Part shown: in pieces, positions 17,142 to 25,924 of the stretch | Numbering within the stretch: position 1 is the first letter of the stretch | Layout of the letters: every line of letters starts with the position of its first letter | Assembly (NCBI GenBank): GCA_049840875.1 | Contig: JASGJE010000011.1 | Span: forward strand, 1,178,001 to 1,242,000 | Reading direction: 5' to 3' | Origin: JAFDYH01 sp049840875 | Lineage (GTDB): Bacteria; Bacteroidota; Bacteroidia; Chitinophagales; Chitinophagaceae | DNA length: 64,000 bases | Made by a program: the position numbers and the translations under genes | The notes under the pieces: model-generated | The model's database searches: none | What the model was told of the DNA's origin: nothing | The model's input: the letters and a program-made list of their open reading frames with translations, nothing else

Positions 17142-17777
17142 TCAGATATTTGGCTGCGGCGTGTAACGCAGGTAAGGCTTTACCACCTTCACACCCTTAG
17201 GAAATTTCTTGATCGCATCTTCTGTAGAAACTGCAGGCACTACGATTACATCTTCTCCCTGTTTCCAGTCTGCAGGTGTCGCTACACTATGGTTTGCGGT
17301 CAACTGCAATGAATCAATCACCCGCAATACTTCAACAAAATTTCTCCCCGTAGAAGCTGGATATGTAATAATTAGCTTTACAAGTTTGTCTGCTCCAATA
17401 ACAAATAAAGAACGAACTGTTGCTGTAGCTGATGCATTCGGATGAATCATATCATACAGTGTGGCAACATTACGGTCAGCATCCGCAATCAAAGGAAAGT
17501 TGACGGTTGTATTTTGTGTTTCGTTGATATCCTTTACCCATCCTGCATGTTTATCGAGCGGATCAACGCTTACCGCTAATACCTTTACGTTACGTTTTGC
17601 AAATTCATCTTTTAATAAAGCTGTTTTACCCAATTCGGTCGTACATACCGGTGTATAATCTGCAGGGTGTGAGAAAAGAACACCCCATCCATTACCAAGA
17701 TATTCGTGAAAGTCTATTTCACCTTCTGTTGTCTGCGCTTTGAAATTCGGCGCAGGATCACCTAAACGTAAACTCAT
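17142..17777 (-). CDS. 1-Cys peroxiredoxin (Prx6 type)
   Basis: The 211-residue thiol peroxidase has the peroxidatic cysteine in HPADYTPVCTTELG and the long C-terminal domain ending VVKPYLRYTPQP, a hallmark of the Prx6 class; normal length is about 210-220. It reduces hydrogen peroxide and alkyl hydroperoxides in the cytoplasm. It is followed upstream by an Rrf2 regulator gene and an OsmC peroxidase gene on the same strand, which form a small redox group, though each has its own transcription signals. Confidence 0.95.
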   Translation of the reverse strand: MSLRLGDPAPNFKAQTTEGEIDFHEYLGNGWGVLFSHPADYTPVCTTELGKTALLKDEFAKRNVKVLAVSVDPLDKHAGWVKDINETQNTTVNFPLIADADRNVATLYDMIHPNASATATVRSLFVIGADKLVKLIITYPASTGRNFVEVLRVIDSLQLTANHSVATPADWKQGEDVIVVPAVSTEDAIKKFPKGVKVVKPYLRYTPQPNI

Positions 17778-17828
17778 AAAATAGTCATTTAAAAATTAAG
17801 AAATGAGGTTCAAGGTAATTCAAAAACA

Positions 17829-17853
17829 AAACCCTACCAAAGCAGTAGGGTTT
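17829..17853 (-). terminator. Rho-independent terminator of the Rrf2-type gene
   Basis: AAACCCTAC and GTAGGGTTT form a perfect 9-bp stem with loop CAAAGCA, located 12 bases after the Rrf2-type stop at 17865. It separates the regulator from the peroxiredoxin gene. Confidence 0.8.
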
Positions 17854-17864
17854 AAATTTTGTTA

Positions 17865-18275
17865 TTAATAGTTTACCAAATCCTGTAAAGTTCTTTTTTC
17901 GAGAATATTGAGCGTTGCGTCGCGTACTTTTTCCATCACATCATGTAATCCACAATAACGCTCATCGCAGTTTTTGCAACGCTGGTAGAAATATAAGCTC
18001 ACACAAGGCAACATTGAAATTGGCCCATCTACCACACGTATCACATTGGCCACATGCGTTTTTGATGGATGTGCTTTTAGAAAATATCCTCCTCCCTTAC
18101 CCTTCTTGCTTTCCAGTATATCCGCCTTCTTCAGCTCGAGCAATATATTTTCTAAAAACTTCAAAGGGATTTTTTTCTTCTTTGAAATTTCGGAAATAAG
18201 CACCGGCCCCTTGTTGTAATTTTCTACAAGATGGGTTAATGCACGAAAAGCGTACTGTGTTTTTTTAGAAAGCAT
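17865..18275 (-). CDS. Rrf2 family transcriptional regulator
   Basis: 136 residues. The N-terminal winged helix (MLSKKTQYAFRALTHLVENY, then ISEISKKKKIPLKFLENILLELKKADILESKKGKGGGYFL) is typical of Rrf2 proteins. A cysteine cluster follows in MLPCVSLYF and QRCKNCDERYCGLHDVM, suggesting an iron-sulfur cluster or thiol sensor as in IscR/NsrR. The cysteine spacing does not exactly match IscR. It lies between the peroxiredoxin and OsmC genes, so redox control of these neighbours is a reasonable inference. Confidence 0.92.
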   Translation of the reverse strand: MLSKKTQYAFRALTHLVENYNKGPVLISEISKKKKIPLKFLENILLELKKADILESKKGKGGGYFLKAHPSKTHVANVIRVVDGPISMLPCVSLYFYQRCKNCDERYCGLHDVMEKVRDATLNILEKRTLQDLVNY

Positions 18276-18303
18276 GTGAACGGCAAAGTTTTATCACGGC
18301 AAT

Positions 18304-18699
18304 TTATTCTGTAATAATTATTTTAAAATCAATGGGCGAGTTCTTTTTTAACATTGCAGACACGCCGCAATATTTATCTAAAGAAAGTTCTACAGCTTTT
18401 TTCACTTTATCTTCATTTTCCGGAGCTGTCTTTATTTTATAGGTAATCAGGATATCCTTAAAAACCTTAGGATGCTCTTCAGTTTGTTCGGTTTGAACGT
18501 CAATCGAAAGATCTGAGAATTCAACCCGCATTTTTTCAAGAATGTCCACTACGTCAATGCCCGAGCAACCCGCTAATCCTGACAGGAGTAATGATTTAGG
18601 ACTGACTCCCGTTACTTTATCGCCATCGATCTTGATGTGATTTTCTTCCTGCCAGCTTTCGAAAGCGTGGCCTTTTTTCCAGAGGGCTTTAATTTTCAT
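18304..18699 (-). CDS. OsmC family protein
   Basis: The 131-residue protein has both OsmC cysteines, one in LSGLAGCSGIDVVDILEKM and one in LDKYCGVSAMLKK, and the N-terminal SWQEENHIKIDGD region. OsmC/Ohr proteins reduce organic hydroperoxides; this one is closer to the general OsmC/YhfA type than to Ohr. It ends 28 bases before the Rrf2-type start on the same strand. The ATG at 18699 gives a standard-length protein. Confidence 0.92.
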   Translation of the reverse strand: MKIKALWKKGHAFESWQEENHIKIDGDKVTGVSPKSLLLSGLAGCSGIDVVDILEKMRVEFSDLSIDVQTEQTEEHPKVFKDILITYKIKTAPENEDKVKKAVELSLDKYCGVSAMLKKNSPIDFKIIITE

Positions 18700-18771
18700 C
18701 TGATAGTTTTTGAGTTTAGCAATCGGGCTTCATCTAAAACAAATTATTAACTCCGTTGTTCAATGCGGAAT

Positions 18772-19755
18772 TTACAATTGATGTTTCCTGTCCCGCAGGA
18801 TGTTATCCAATGTCCAGGTTATTTTCCGCTCAAAATTATGCTTTCGGACGTTACAATCTTTTTTCTCGCAAATAGCACAGGAAAATGGCAGGCAGGGGTC
18901 TGAATGAACAAAAAGCTCAACGGATTCTCCAAATTCATTTTTTATCAGCTTGCCCAATGCTTCTACTTCATCATGTGCTTCCAGTACGGTCAGATACCAG
19001 GGAACTGTAAGATGACAATCCATGTGCAAAACCGTACCGTATTTAATAATCCGCAGATTATGGAGATCGATCCAGTTTTCACGCCGGTTGTTATTGAGCA
19101 CTATCACCATGCGTTTCAGCAAATCGATATCCGCTTCATCCATAATTCCGGCAATAGAGCCACGCACAATTTTGTAGCCGGTATAAATAATAATTGTTCC
19201 AAACAAAATGGCGACAGCGCTGTCGATCCACATTTTCTTTGTAAGAAAAATAAGAATCAATCCTGCTATAATGCCCCCCGTGGAATAACTATCTGATAAA
19301 AGATGTTTGCCACTCGCCGTCAGTGCCATTGAATTATTCTGTTTGCCACGACGTACACAGATTATTCCGGCAAAAGCATTGATAACAGCAGTGATGGCGA
19401 TCAGGTAAATGCCCTGGTCAAGTTTATCAATAACAACCGGATGAATAAGACTTTTAACAGCATTAAAGATTATCAACGCTCCAGCCGAAAAGATCAATGT
19501 GCCTTCGATTGCAGCGGAAAGAAACTCGGCTTTGCCATGCCCATATGGATGATCAATATCTTTTGGTTTTGCCGCAACATAGAGACTATACAAGCCAACA
19601 AAGCCTGCGACAACATTTACAATACTTTCCAATGCATCAGTGAGAATCGAAACTGAATGGGTTTGGTAATAGGCAATGAATTTTACGATCAGCAGTAGTA
19701 CCGATAACCATGCAATCCATTTTTGAGTATTGAAATTTTGTGTTTCTGCTTTCAA
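18772..19755 (-). CDS. Cation diffusion facilitator (CDF) metal transporter
   Basis: 327 residues with about six hydrophobic helices in the first 210. Metal-site motifs are visible: SILTDALESIVN (Asp40) in the second helix, DHPYGHGKAEFLSA after it, and KHLLSDSYSTGG (HxxxD) in the fifth helix. The C-terminal domain carries an unusual Cys/His tail (LPFSCAICEKKDCNVRKHNF) that probably binds metal. It should export Zn, Fe or a similar divalent cation by proton antiport. The frame has no upstream ATG, so the start is a TTG at 19755. Confidence 0.9.
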   Translation of the reverse strand: MKAETQNFNTQKWIAWLSVLLLIVKFIAYYQTHSVSILTDALESIVNVVAGFVGLYSLYVAAKPKDIDHPYGHGKAEFLSAAIEGTLIFSAGALIIFNAVKSLIHPVVIDKLDQGIYLIAITAVINAFAGIICVRRGKQNNSMALTASGKHLLSDSYSTGGIIAGLILIFLTKKMWIDSAVAILFGTIIIYTGYKIVRGSIAGIMDEADIDLLKRMVIVLNNNRRENWIDLHNLRIIKYGTVLHMDCHLTVPWYLTVLEAHDEVEALGKLIKNEFGESVELFVHSDPCLPFSCAICEKKDCNVRKHNFERKITWTLDNILRDRKHQL

Positions 19756-19830
19756 AGTGTTGTAAAAAAAATATGGCCGAAACTACTGAAATTAATGAGG
19801 AACAATACCGGCATCCTGTTCACTAATTGT

Positions 19831-21274
19831 TTATACCTGTTCGGCAACCACAGGCTTTTTCTTACTCCTCAATTTTTTTATAGTCCTGAATATGCGATTA
19901 TAAAATTCTTTATTGAACAATTGTGAATCACGCAATGCTTTATACGTAAGAAAAACACCGATCGGAATCAATACAAAAGTGGAAAACCACATTCCTACAA
20001 AAGGTGAGAATGTAGCTTCTTTCGCAAGCTTTTCTCCTGTAGTGCTGGAGAAATAAAATACCATGAAAAAGATAATTGCAAAAACCAACGGAGTACCCAC
20101 CCCTCCTTTTCGAATGATAGATCCCAACGGTGCTCCGATCAGGAATAATACAACACAGGCAAGAGATAATGATATTTTACGGTGCCATTCTATCTCGTGA
20201 AGGCGAAGATCTTTTTGCAAAGTTGTATACTCCATCAATGCCGCTTCATTGTTTATCTTGATTCCATTGATGCGACCAGATGTTTCCCGGTTGATGCTCA
20301 TTTTCGCTGAATCGGGTAATAATTCATCAAACGTTTTGGCTGAGCGCAATGAGTCTCTTCTCTTTGTGGAACCAACTGCTATCCAGGAATTTTACAAACT
20401 GTAATCCTGCAAATGATTGACTGTAGCCCGTACCAAATTTTCTTTCTTTTTTCTGTAATGAATCGATAGCTTTCTGAAGCTGCCGCATATTGAGCATCTT
20501 CTGGTTATTCTTATTCAGTGTATCTGAGGAAGCCCGAAAAATAAATGAACTGATGTCAAACTGTTTGGTAAATTCTTTGAAACCGATACGTACAAAATCT
20601 GAGGTTTTGTCGCCGCGTTTTCCTCGTTCTTCATACCGCCATCCGTCACGAAGATCCATTTCGAGGTAACGATGATCCGGAGTAATACGCATGATGCCAT
20701 TATCAGCCACGATAAAATTGTCCTGCAACTGACTCCCTGTTTCATAGATGATTACATTCTTTATTATGCTATCCCGTTCTTTCTTACCAACTTTCATGGC
20801 AAAGCCGTCAAGCTTATCATAAAACACGCCTTCTTTCAGATCGAAGGCAGGCTTTGCATAATAGATGTCCCCAAGCAATGTTCTCGACTTCAGGTTGGCA
20901 ACAGGTATTATATAATTTGAAAAAAGAAATGCCACACCAGAAATTAAAAATGTAACCAGGAATAACGGTCGCATAAATCGTAACAATGATATACCTGCGG
21001 ACTTAATAGCGACCAGCTCAAAGGTTTCTCCAAGATTACCAAATGTCATGAGTGAAGAAATCAGCACAGCCAGCGGTAATGAAAGCGGAACCAATACGGC
21101 GCTTTGGTACCATATAAATTTGAAAATAATAGTTGGGCTGAGCCCCTTGCCGACAAAGTCATCAATGTATAACCAGAAAAACTGCATGACCAATACAAGC
21201 AGCGTTATAAAAAACGTAGCGATAAATGGACCGATAAATGATTTGACAATAAGCTTATCTAACTTCTTAATCAC
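19831..21274 (-). pseudogene. LptF/LptG (YjgP/YjgQ) permease interrupted by one frameshift
   Basis: Two overlapping frames together make one LptF/LptG permease of about 480 residues. The N-terminal part (GTG at 21274, stop at 20327) holds KLDKLIVKSFIGPFIATFF, three helices and the periplasmic domain. The C-terminal part (to 19831) holds HEIEWHRKISLSLACVVLFLIGAPLGSIIRKG and the last helices. Removing one A in the AAA codon at 20363-20365 joins them as a smooth KRRDSLRSAKTFDELL. The family exports lipopolysaccharide with LptB and is normally essential, so an error in the assembly or a recoding event is more likely than a dead gene. Confidence 0.8.
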
Positions 21275-21283
21275 AGTAAATAA

Positions 21284-21291
21284 TACCTTTA
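21284..21291 (+). promoter_or_regulatory. -7-like box (TACCTTTA) four bases before ATG
   Basis: TACCTTTA is a one-base variant of TAnnTTTG, followed by ATAC and the ATG at 21296. It lies inside the 21-base gap between divergent start codons at 21274 and 21296, so no ordinary leader is possible on this side. Confidence 0.5.
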
Positions 21292-21295
21292 ATAC

Positions 21296-21907
21296 ATGAA
21301 CACGGCAAAAATACGGCTTTCAGCAAAGGAGATGGAACTGGCAATGAATGCTGATTGGATTTTAACAAAGAATGGCATTATTGAAAAGGGAAAAATCCTG
21401 TTTGGTCTATTGCAGGATAAAATGATCAGTCATCTCAATTCTTTAAGCAATTTGCTGCCACCTGAGGCTCTTCGTATCCCTCCAAAAATTTCAAAGGGCG
21501 AGAATTATAACGGTTTGCCTTACCTGATGCTGGATTATCCTCGCGTTTTTTATAAGCAAAATATTTTTGCCATCCGCACTATGTTCTGGTGGGGAAATTT
21601 TTTTAGCATCACGCTTCATTTAGGTGGAGATTATAAAATTGAATTCAGTAACAAGATTTTGAAAATGTCACATCAACTGAGGAATTCTGAGTTTTTCTTA
21701 TGTATAAATGAAGAAGAATGGGAACATCATTTCGATGCAACGAATTATGCCGCTGTAAGTAATTTATCCTCTGAAGAATTTCACTCGATTGTAGCAGTCA
21801 AGTCATTTGTAAAACTGGCAAAAAAATATCCCATCAATACGTGGGATAACGCTGTTGAACAACTATCGGATGATTTTACGATAATAACAGGGATGCTGGC
21901 CGGTTAA
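21296..21907 (+). CDS. Conserved hypothetical protein, 203 aa
   Basis: A soluble, signal-less protein with aromatic-rich motifs (YNGLPYLMLDYPRVF and RTMFWWGNFFSITLHLGG). The N-terminal MNTAKIRLSAKEMELAMNADWILTKN recalls a Bacteroidota-specific family I have seen as uncharacterised. No catalytic motif is recognisable. It is divergent from the permease and convergent with the START-like gene, whose stop it overlaps by four bases (TTAA). Confidence 0.7.
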   Translation: MNTAKIRLSAKEMELAMNADWILTKNGIIEKGKILFGLLQDKMISHLNSLSNLLPPEALRIPPKISKGENYNGLPYLMLDYPRVFYKQNIFAIRTMFWWGNFFSITLHLGGDYKIEFSNKILKMSHQLRNSEFFLCINEEEWEHHFDATNYAAVSNLSSEEFHSIVAVKSFVKLAKKYPINTWDNAVEQLSDDFTIITGMLAG

Positions 21908-22287
21908 TTACCAAGTCGATGAAAAAGTTCTTTCACCTGGTATCCCCAGAGCATACTCTGATCTTTGATCTCTTTCTTTTCAGCAAAATCTTTAATTACC
22001 AAAATGGTCTGGTTAGTAACTTCTGATTTTTCAATGCTGAATTCAAAAAATTCCTCGGTTGGCGCATGGCTCCAGTGAAAGCGAATGAATTTGTCTTCTT
22101 CCCGTTCCGTTACTTCTGCTTTTTCCGAAGATCCGTTCCAGGAAAAGAAAAAGATACTGTCACGTTCGTCTACTTTATCGGCAAACCATTCCTGCAGGCC
22201 TGCAGGCGTGGAGAGAAATTCATACAAAATAGAAGGAGAACACCTCACCGGGTACTCAAGTGTATATAATTGCTTATTTGTCTTCAT
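21904..22287 (-). CDS. START-like/AHSA1 (SRPBCC) domain protein
   Basis: 127 residues with the SRPBCC outline: N-terminal YTLEYPVRCSPSILYEFLSTPAGLQEWFAD, a beta-rich middle and a C-terminal helix (LWGYQVKELFHRLG). These proteins form a hydrophobic cup; AHSA1 members bind Hsp90 or small ligands, but no function can be assigned. It is convergent with the 203-residue gene. Confidence 0.85.
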   Translation of the reverse strand: MKTNKQLYTLEYPVRCSPSILYEFLSTPAGLQEWFADKVDERDSIFFFSWNGSSEKAEVTEREEDKFIRFHWSHAPTEEFFEFSIEKSEVTNQTILVIKDFAEKKEIKDQSMLWGYQVKELFHRLGN

Positions 22288-22589
22288 TATAGTTCCAAAA
22301 TCTGGTACAAGTGGTGCAATTATAGAAAAATATTCTATCCCTCAAAATATTTCGGCCTTTATTTTTGATTTTTTTTGGTATTAACACCTAAATAGTAAAA
22401 TAAAATACGATCCGGCCACGTTTTAGGCTTGTGTATTTGGGCAATTTGATGATTTTCATATAAATTGTCTGAAGTTCAACTACCTTCTGCTGAGTGACTT
22501 GGTTTGGCAAAATGGATATCTCAGAATGTACTTAGAGCTCAATTTAAAATCTCAATCCTTTAAAATATCCATTTCTAAAAGCCATACCT
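22288..22589. other. Divergent control region upstream of rpoD
   Basis: About 300 bases without a gene. A 10-bp inverted repeat (AAATGGATAT at 22510-22519 and its complement at 22565-22574) has its right arm 15 bases before the rpoD ATG and could fold in the leader. A TGTATTTG string near 22432 is one base off a -7 box. I cannot place the promoter firmly. Confidence 0.4.
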
Positions 22590-23465
22590 ATGAGCATGCG
22601 ACAGTTGAAAATCACGAAGTCGATTACGAATCGTGAATCTCAGAGTCTTGAAAAGTATCTCCAGGAAATCGGGAAAGTGGAGCTCATTTCTCCCGAAGAC
22701 GAAGTAAAATTAGCCCGTCTTATTAAGCAAGGTGATCAGCGAGCATTGGATCGTTTAACGAAAGCCAATCTCCGGTTCGTTGTATCTGTTGCAAAACAGT
22801 ACCAGAACCAGGGGCTTTCATTACCGGATCTGATTAATGAGGGTAATCTTGGCCTTATCAAAGCGGCTCAGCGCTTCGATGAAACCCGCGGTTTTAAATT
22901 CATTTCTTACGCAGTGTGGTGGATTCGTCAGAGCATTTTACAAGCTTTGGCTGAACAAGCGAGAATCGTTCGCCTTCCGTTAAACAAAGTTGGATTGACC
23001 AATCGCGTGCAGAAAGCATATTCTCAATTGGAGCAGGAGTTTGAACGTGAACCATCTGCTGAAGAATTAGCTGAAGCATTACAGATGGACATCGAAGAAG
23101 TATCTGCTACATTGAGCATTTCTACAAGGCACGTAAGTGTAGACACTCCATTATCTGAAGGTGAAGAAAGCACATTGCTGGATGTATTGGAAAATACAAA
23201 TGCTGAAAGAACAGACGCAGAGCTCGATCATAAAGAATCATTGAAAATGGAAATCGACCGTTCAATGAAAGCGTTGACCGAAAGACAAAAAGAAGTAATC
23301 TGTTATTTCTTCGGTATCGGTGTAGATCATCCAATGAGCCTTGAAGATATCGGCGAACGTTTTAACCTGACAAGGGAAAGAGTACGCCAGATAAAAGATA
23401 AAGCCATCACTAAATTAAGAACAACCAACAGGAGTAAACATTTGAGAACTTATCTTGGAGTGTAA
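22590..23465 (+). CDS. rpoD: Primary RNA polymerase sigma factor RpoD (short Bacteroidota type)
   Basis: 291 residues, the compact form lacking region 1.1. Region 1.2 is at SLEKYLQEIGKVELISPEDE, region 2 at LRFVVSVAKQYQNQGLSLPDLINEGNLGLIKAAQRFDETRGFKF with the WWIRQSI segment, region 3 at RLPLNKVGLTNRV, and region 4 at MSLEDIGERFNLTRERVRQIKDKAITKLR. It directs RNA polymerase to the TAnnTTTG promoters seen throughout the window. A second ATG at 22596 (MRQLKI) is the start used by most homologues I recall. A strong terminator follows. Confidence 0.97.
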   Translation: MSMRQLKITKSITNRESQSLEKYLQEIGKVELISPEDEVKLARLIKQGDQRALDRLTKANLRFVVSVAKQYQNQGLSLPDLINEGNLGLIKAAQRFDETRGFKFISYAVWWIRQSILQALAEQARIVRLPLNKVGLTNRVQKAYSQLEQEFEREPSAEELAEALQMDIEEVSATLSISTRHVSVDTPLSEGEESTLLDVLENTNAERTDAELDHKESLKMEIDRSMKALTERQKEVICYFFGIGVDHPMSLEDIGERFNLTRERVRQIKDKAITKLRTTNRSKHLRTYLGV

Positions 23466-23526
23466 AATCAATTTTTAGATTAAAAGAAAAATACTGACAA
23501 AAAATTTTACTTAATACTTTAGATTG

Positions 23527-23564
23527 AAACAAAAGGACGTGTCAAATGATACGTCCTTTTGTTT
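23527..23564. terminator. Rho-independent terminator of rpoD
   Basis: A perfect 14-bp stem: AAACAAAAGGACGT at 23527-23540 pairs with ACGTCCTTTTGTTT at 23551-23564 across a 10-base loop. The hairpin ends in a T-rich tract and is symmetric enough to act in both directions. Confidence 0.85.
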
Positions 23565-23644
23565 AAGTTAATATGAAGGTTTAAAGAGGCATCGGCGTCC
23601 TATTTGAAAACTCGTTTGTATTTTTAACGCTGGAATATCTATCT

Positions 23645-25813
23645 ATGCTGAAAGGCAGGTTTAAATACATTGCGCTCATTATTTTTCTTTCCGGGTTAAT
23701 TCTCATCGTTTTTCTTCAGTTTAATTCAGGCCGGAGTATCGATAAACTCATTGAAGGGAACAATAGCCTGCTCAACGAACTGAAAGTTCAAAACGACCTG
23801 CAGAAATTACAGACAGAAATAGTAACGGTTGAAAGCCAGATACGTGGAGCCGTCATTACGCAGAACCGCGAACATCTTGTTGGCATTCGCGAAGAGATTG
23901 ATAGCATCAATCACAAGATGAAGTTTATTGAAAGCAGCATCAAAGATAAGGAAACAAGTACGATGCTTCGGCAGTTGAATAAACTGGTAAACCTGAAAAT
24001 AGTTTACAGTCAGCAGGTTATTGACTCTTTTCTTACCGGCGGCAAGGAGGCCGCCGAAAAGATCATCAATTCAAATCATAGTCAGCGTTTATCTGATAGT
24101 TTATTTGATGTGGTAGATGACGTTGACAGCAGCCGCCAGGTAAGCTTAAGCGAAATCGTTGAGACGGTCGACCTCAGCGGAGCTGCAGCCCGAAACCGTG
24201 GGCTTGTACTCGCTGTAGTAGCTTGTGTGTTTTGTATTGTCGCATTCTGGTATATTGTTAATCAGAGCATGCAGCAGCAGCGACTGATCAATATTCTTGA
24301 CGCTTCTGAAAAGAAAGTAAAAGAAGCAGCAAGAGTGAAAGAACAGTTCCTTGCAAACATGAGCCATGAAATACGTACACCTATGAATGCGATGCTTGGG
24401 TTTACCAATCTTTTACACAAAACTAAGCTTGACATAAACCAGCAGCAATACGTTGAAAACATACAGGCCTCCGGCGAAAAACTGCTCGCCATCGTAAACG
24501 ACATTCTTGATTTATCAAAGATTGAAGCCGGAATGATGCGTATAGAACCAGCGCCATTTAGTTTACGTGCTTTATTGCATTCGATAGAAACGATGTTTAC
24601 GGAGAAAGCAAAGCAAAAGCAGTTGTATCTAATCGTTAATATTGACGATGCAGTACCTGATATGCTTGAAGGCGATTCAGTAAGGCTAACACAGGTGTTG
24701 GTGAACCTGCTCAGCAATGCTGTGAAATTTACAGCGGAAGGTGGTATTAATGTAAATGTCAGTAAGCTTGAAAACAACGAAAAGGAAATAAAACTTCATT
24801 TTACAGTAAAAGATACCGGGATTGGAATAGCACAGGAAAAGCTGCAAACGATTTTTGAACGTTTTCAGCAAGCAGAAGCTGATACAACACGCCGCTATGG
24901 AGGCACCGGGCTTGGCCTATCCATAGCAAAACAAATCATTGATTTGCAAAATGGAAAAATTTCGGTAGATAGCCGACAAGGGAGTGGTACAATATTTACC
25001 GTTGAACTCACTTACCTTGTCTCCAGCGAGGCGGCAAAAATTCCTGCAAGATTATATTTAGACGCCGACAAACAGAAATTGCAAAATAAAATCAGCGTGT
25101 TGATAGCAGAGGATAATGTCATGAACCAGCAATTGATAAAACACCTGATGGCCAATTGGCATTTTGACTTTGATATCGTGAACAATGGTAAAGAAGCATT
25201 AGCAAAGCTTTCAACAAAAAAATTTGACGCCGTATTGATGGATATCCAGATGCCGGAAATGGATGGTTACTCAACAACAAAACAATTACGCAATGAATTG
25301 AATACTGATATACCTATCATTGCAATGACGGCGCATGCAATGCCCGGAGAACGGGAGAAATGCATCAGCTTAGGCATGAACGATTATATCTCAAAACCGA
25401 TCAATGAAGAAGAGCTCTATAAACTGCTTTTAAAGTACAGGGTAACAGAAAAAAAATCGACTACAACAAAGGTTTCTGTTATCGATCTTGACTACCTGAA
25501 TGAGCTATCGAAAGGAAACAAAAATTTTGAAACCGAAATGCTACGGCAATTCATTGTACAGGTGCCGGATGAAATTCATTCACTTCAACTTTCGATTAAT
25601 AACAAAGATTATACTGCCGTAAAATCTGCGGCACACGGCCTTAAATCTTCCGTTTCGTTTGTCGGTCTCTCAGCCAGGCTTCAACCTGTACTGGAACAAA
25701 TTGAAAAAAACGCTTCGTCGGCCGACGACCTGAATGAGCTAAAACAAAACTTTGAAAAGCTGCAACAAATATGCAGAAGCGCTGTGGAAGAAGCAAGATT
25801 ATTGCTTGTTTAA
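23645..25813 (+). CDS. Hybrid sensor histidine kinase with REC and Hpt domains
   Basis: 722 residues. Domains in order: transmembrane helix at about 7-27, an extracytoplasmic helical CHASE3-like sensor (residues 30-180), a second helix at about 183-203, HisKA with the phospho-accepting His241 in NMSHEIRTPMNAM, HATPase_c with DTGIGI and GGTGLGLSIAK, a receiver domain with Asp533 in VLMDIQMPEMDGYS, and an Hpt domain with His664 in AAHGLKSS. This is a full His-Asp-His phosphorelay in one protein; the final response regulator is not adjacent. The following gene is a polysaccharide synthase fusion, which may be under its control, but this is positional inference. Confidence 0.95.
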   Translation: MLKGRFKYIALIIFLSGLILIVFLQFNSGRSIDKLIEGNNSLLNELKVQNDLQKLQTEIVTVESQIRGAVITQNREHLVGIREEIDSINHKMKFIESSIKDKETSTMLRQLNKLVNLKIVYSQQVIDSFLTGGKEAAEKIINSNHSQRLSDSLFDVVDDVDSSRQVSLSEIVETVDLSGAAARNRGLVLAVVACVFCIVAFWYIVNQSMQQQRLINILDASEKKVKEAARVKEQFLANMSHEIRTPMNAMLGFTNLLHKTKLDINQQQYVENIQASGEKLLAIVNDILDLSKIEAGMMRIEPAPFSLRALLHSIETMFTEKAKQKQLYLIVNIDDAVPDMLEGDSVRLTQVLVNLLSNAVKFTAEGGINVNVSKLENNEKEIKLHFTVKDTGIGIAQEKLQTIFERFQQAEADTTRRYGGTGLGLSIAKQIIDLQNGKISVDSRQGSGTIFTVELTYLVSSEAAKIPARLYLDADKQKLQNKISVLIAEDNVMNQQLIKHLMANWHFDFDIVNNGKEALAKLSTKKFDAVLMDIQMPEMDGYSTTKQLRNELNTDIPIIAMTAHAMPGEREKCISLGMNDYISKPINEEELYKLLLKYRVTEKKSTTTKVSVIDLDYLNELSKGNKNFETEMLRQFIVQVPDEIHSLQLSINNKDYTAVKSAAHGLKSSVSFVGLSARLQPVLEQIEKNASSADDLNELKQNFEKLQQICRSAVEEARLLLV

Positions 25814-25924
25814 ATGCCGTTTCATCGATCCTTTCTTTTGGTTCAGCGATTATAACAGGCCCTGCCTGAAATGCGCTATTACTTTGCATTCTGAAAATAA
25901 ACCCTTCTCATTTTCGAAACTACC

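Noticed and set aside
24262..24777. 171-residue frame antisense to the histidine kinase gene
   Set aside because: It lies wholly inside a clear kinase gene, has no domain, and its Ser/Cys/Phe-rich composition is what an antisense shadow gives.
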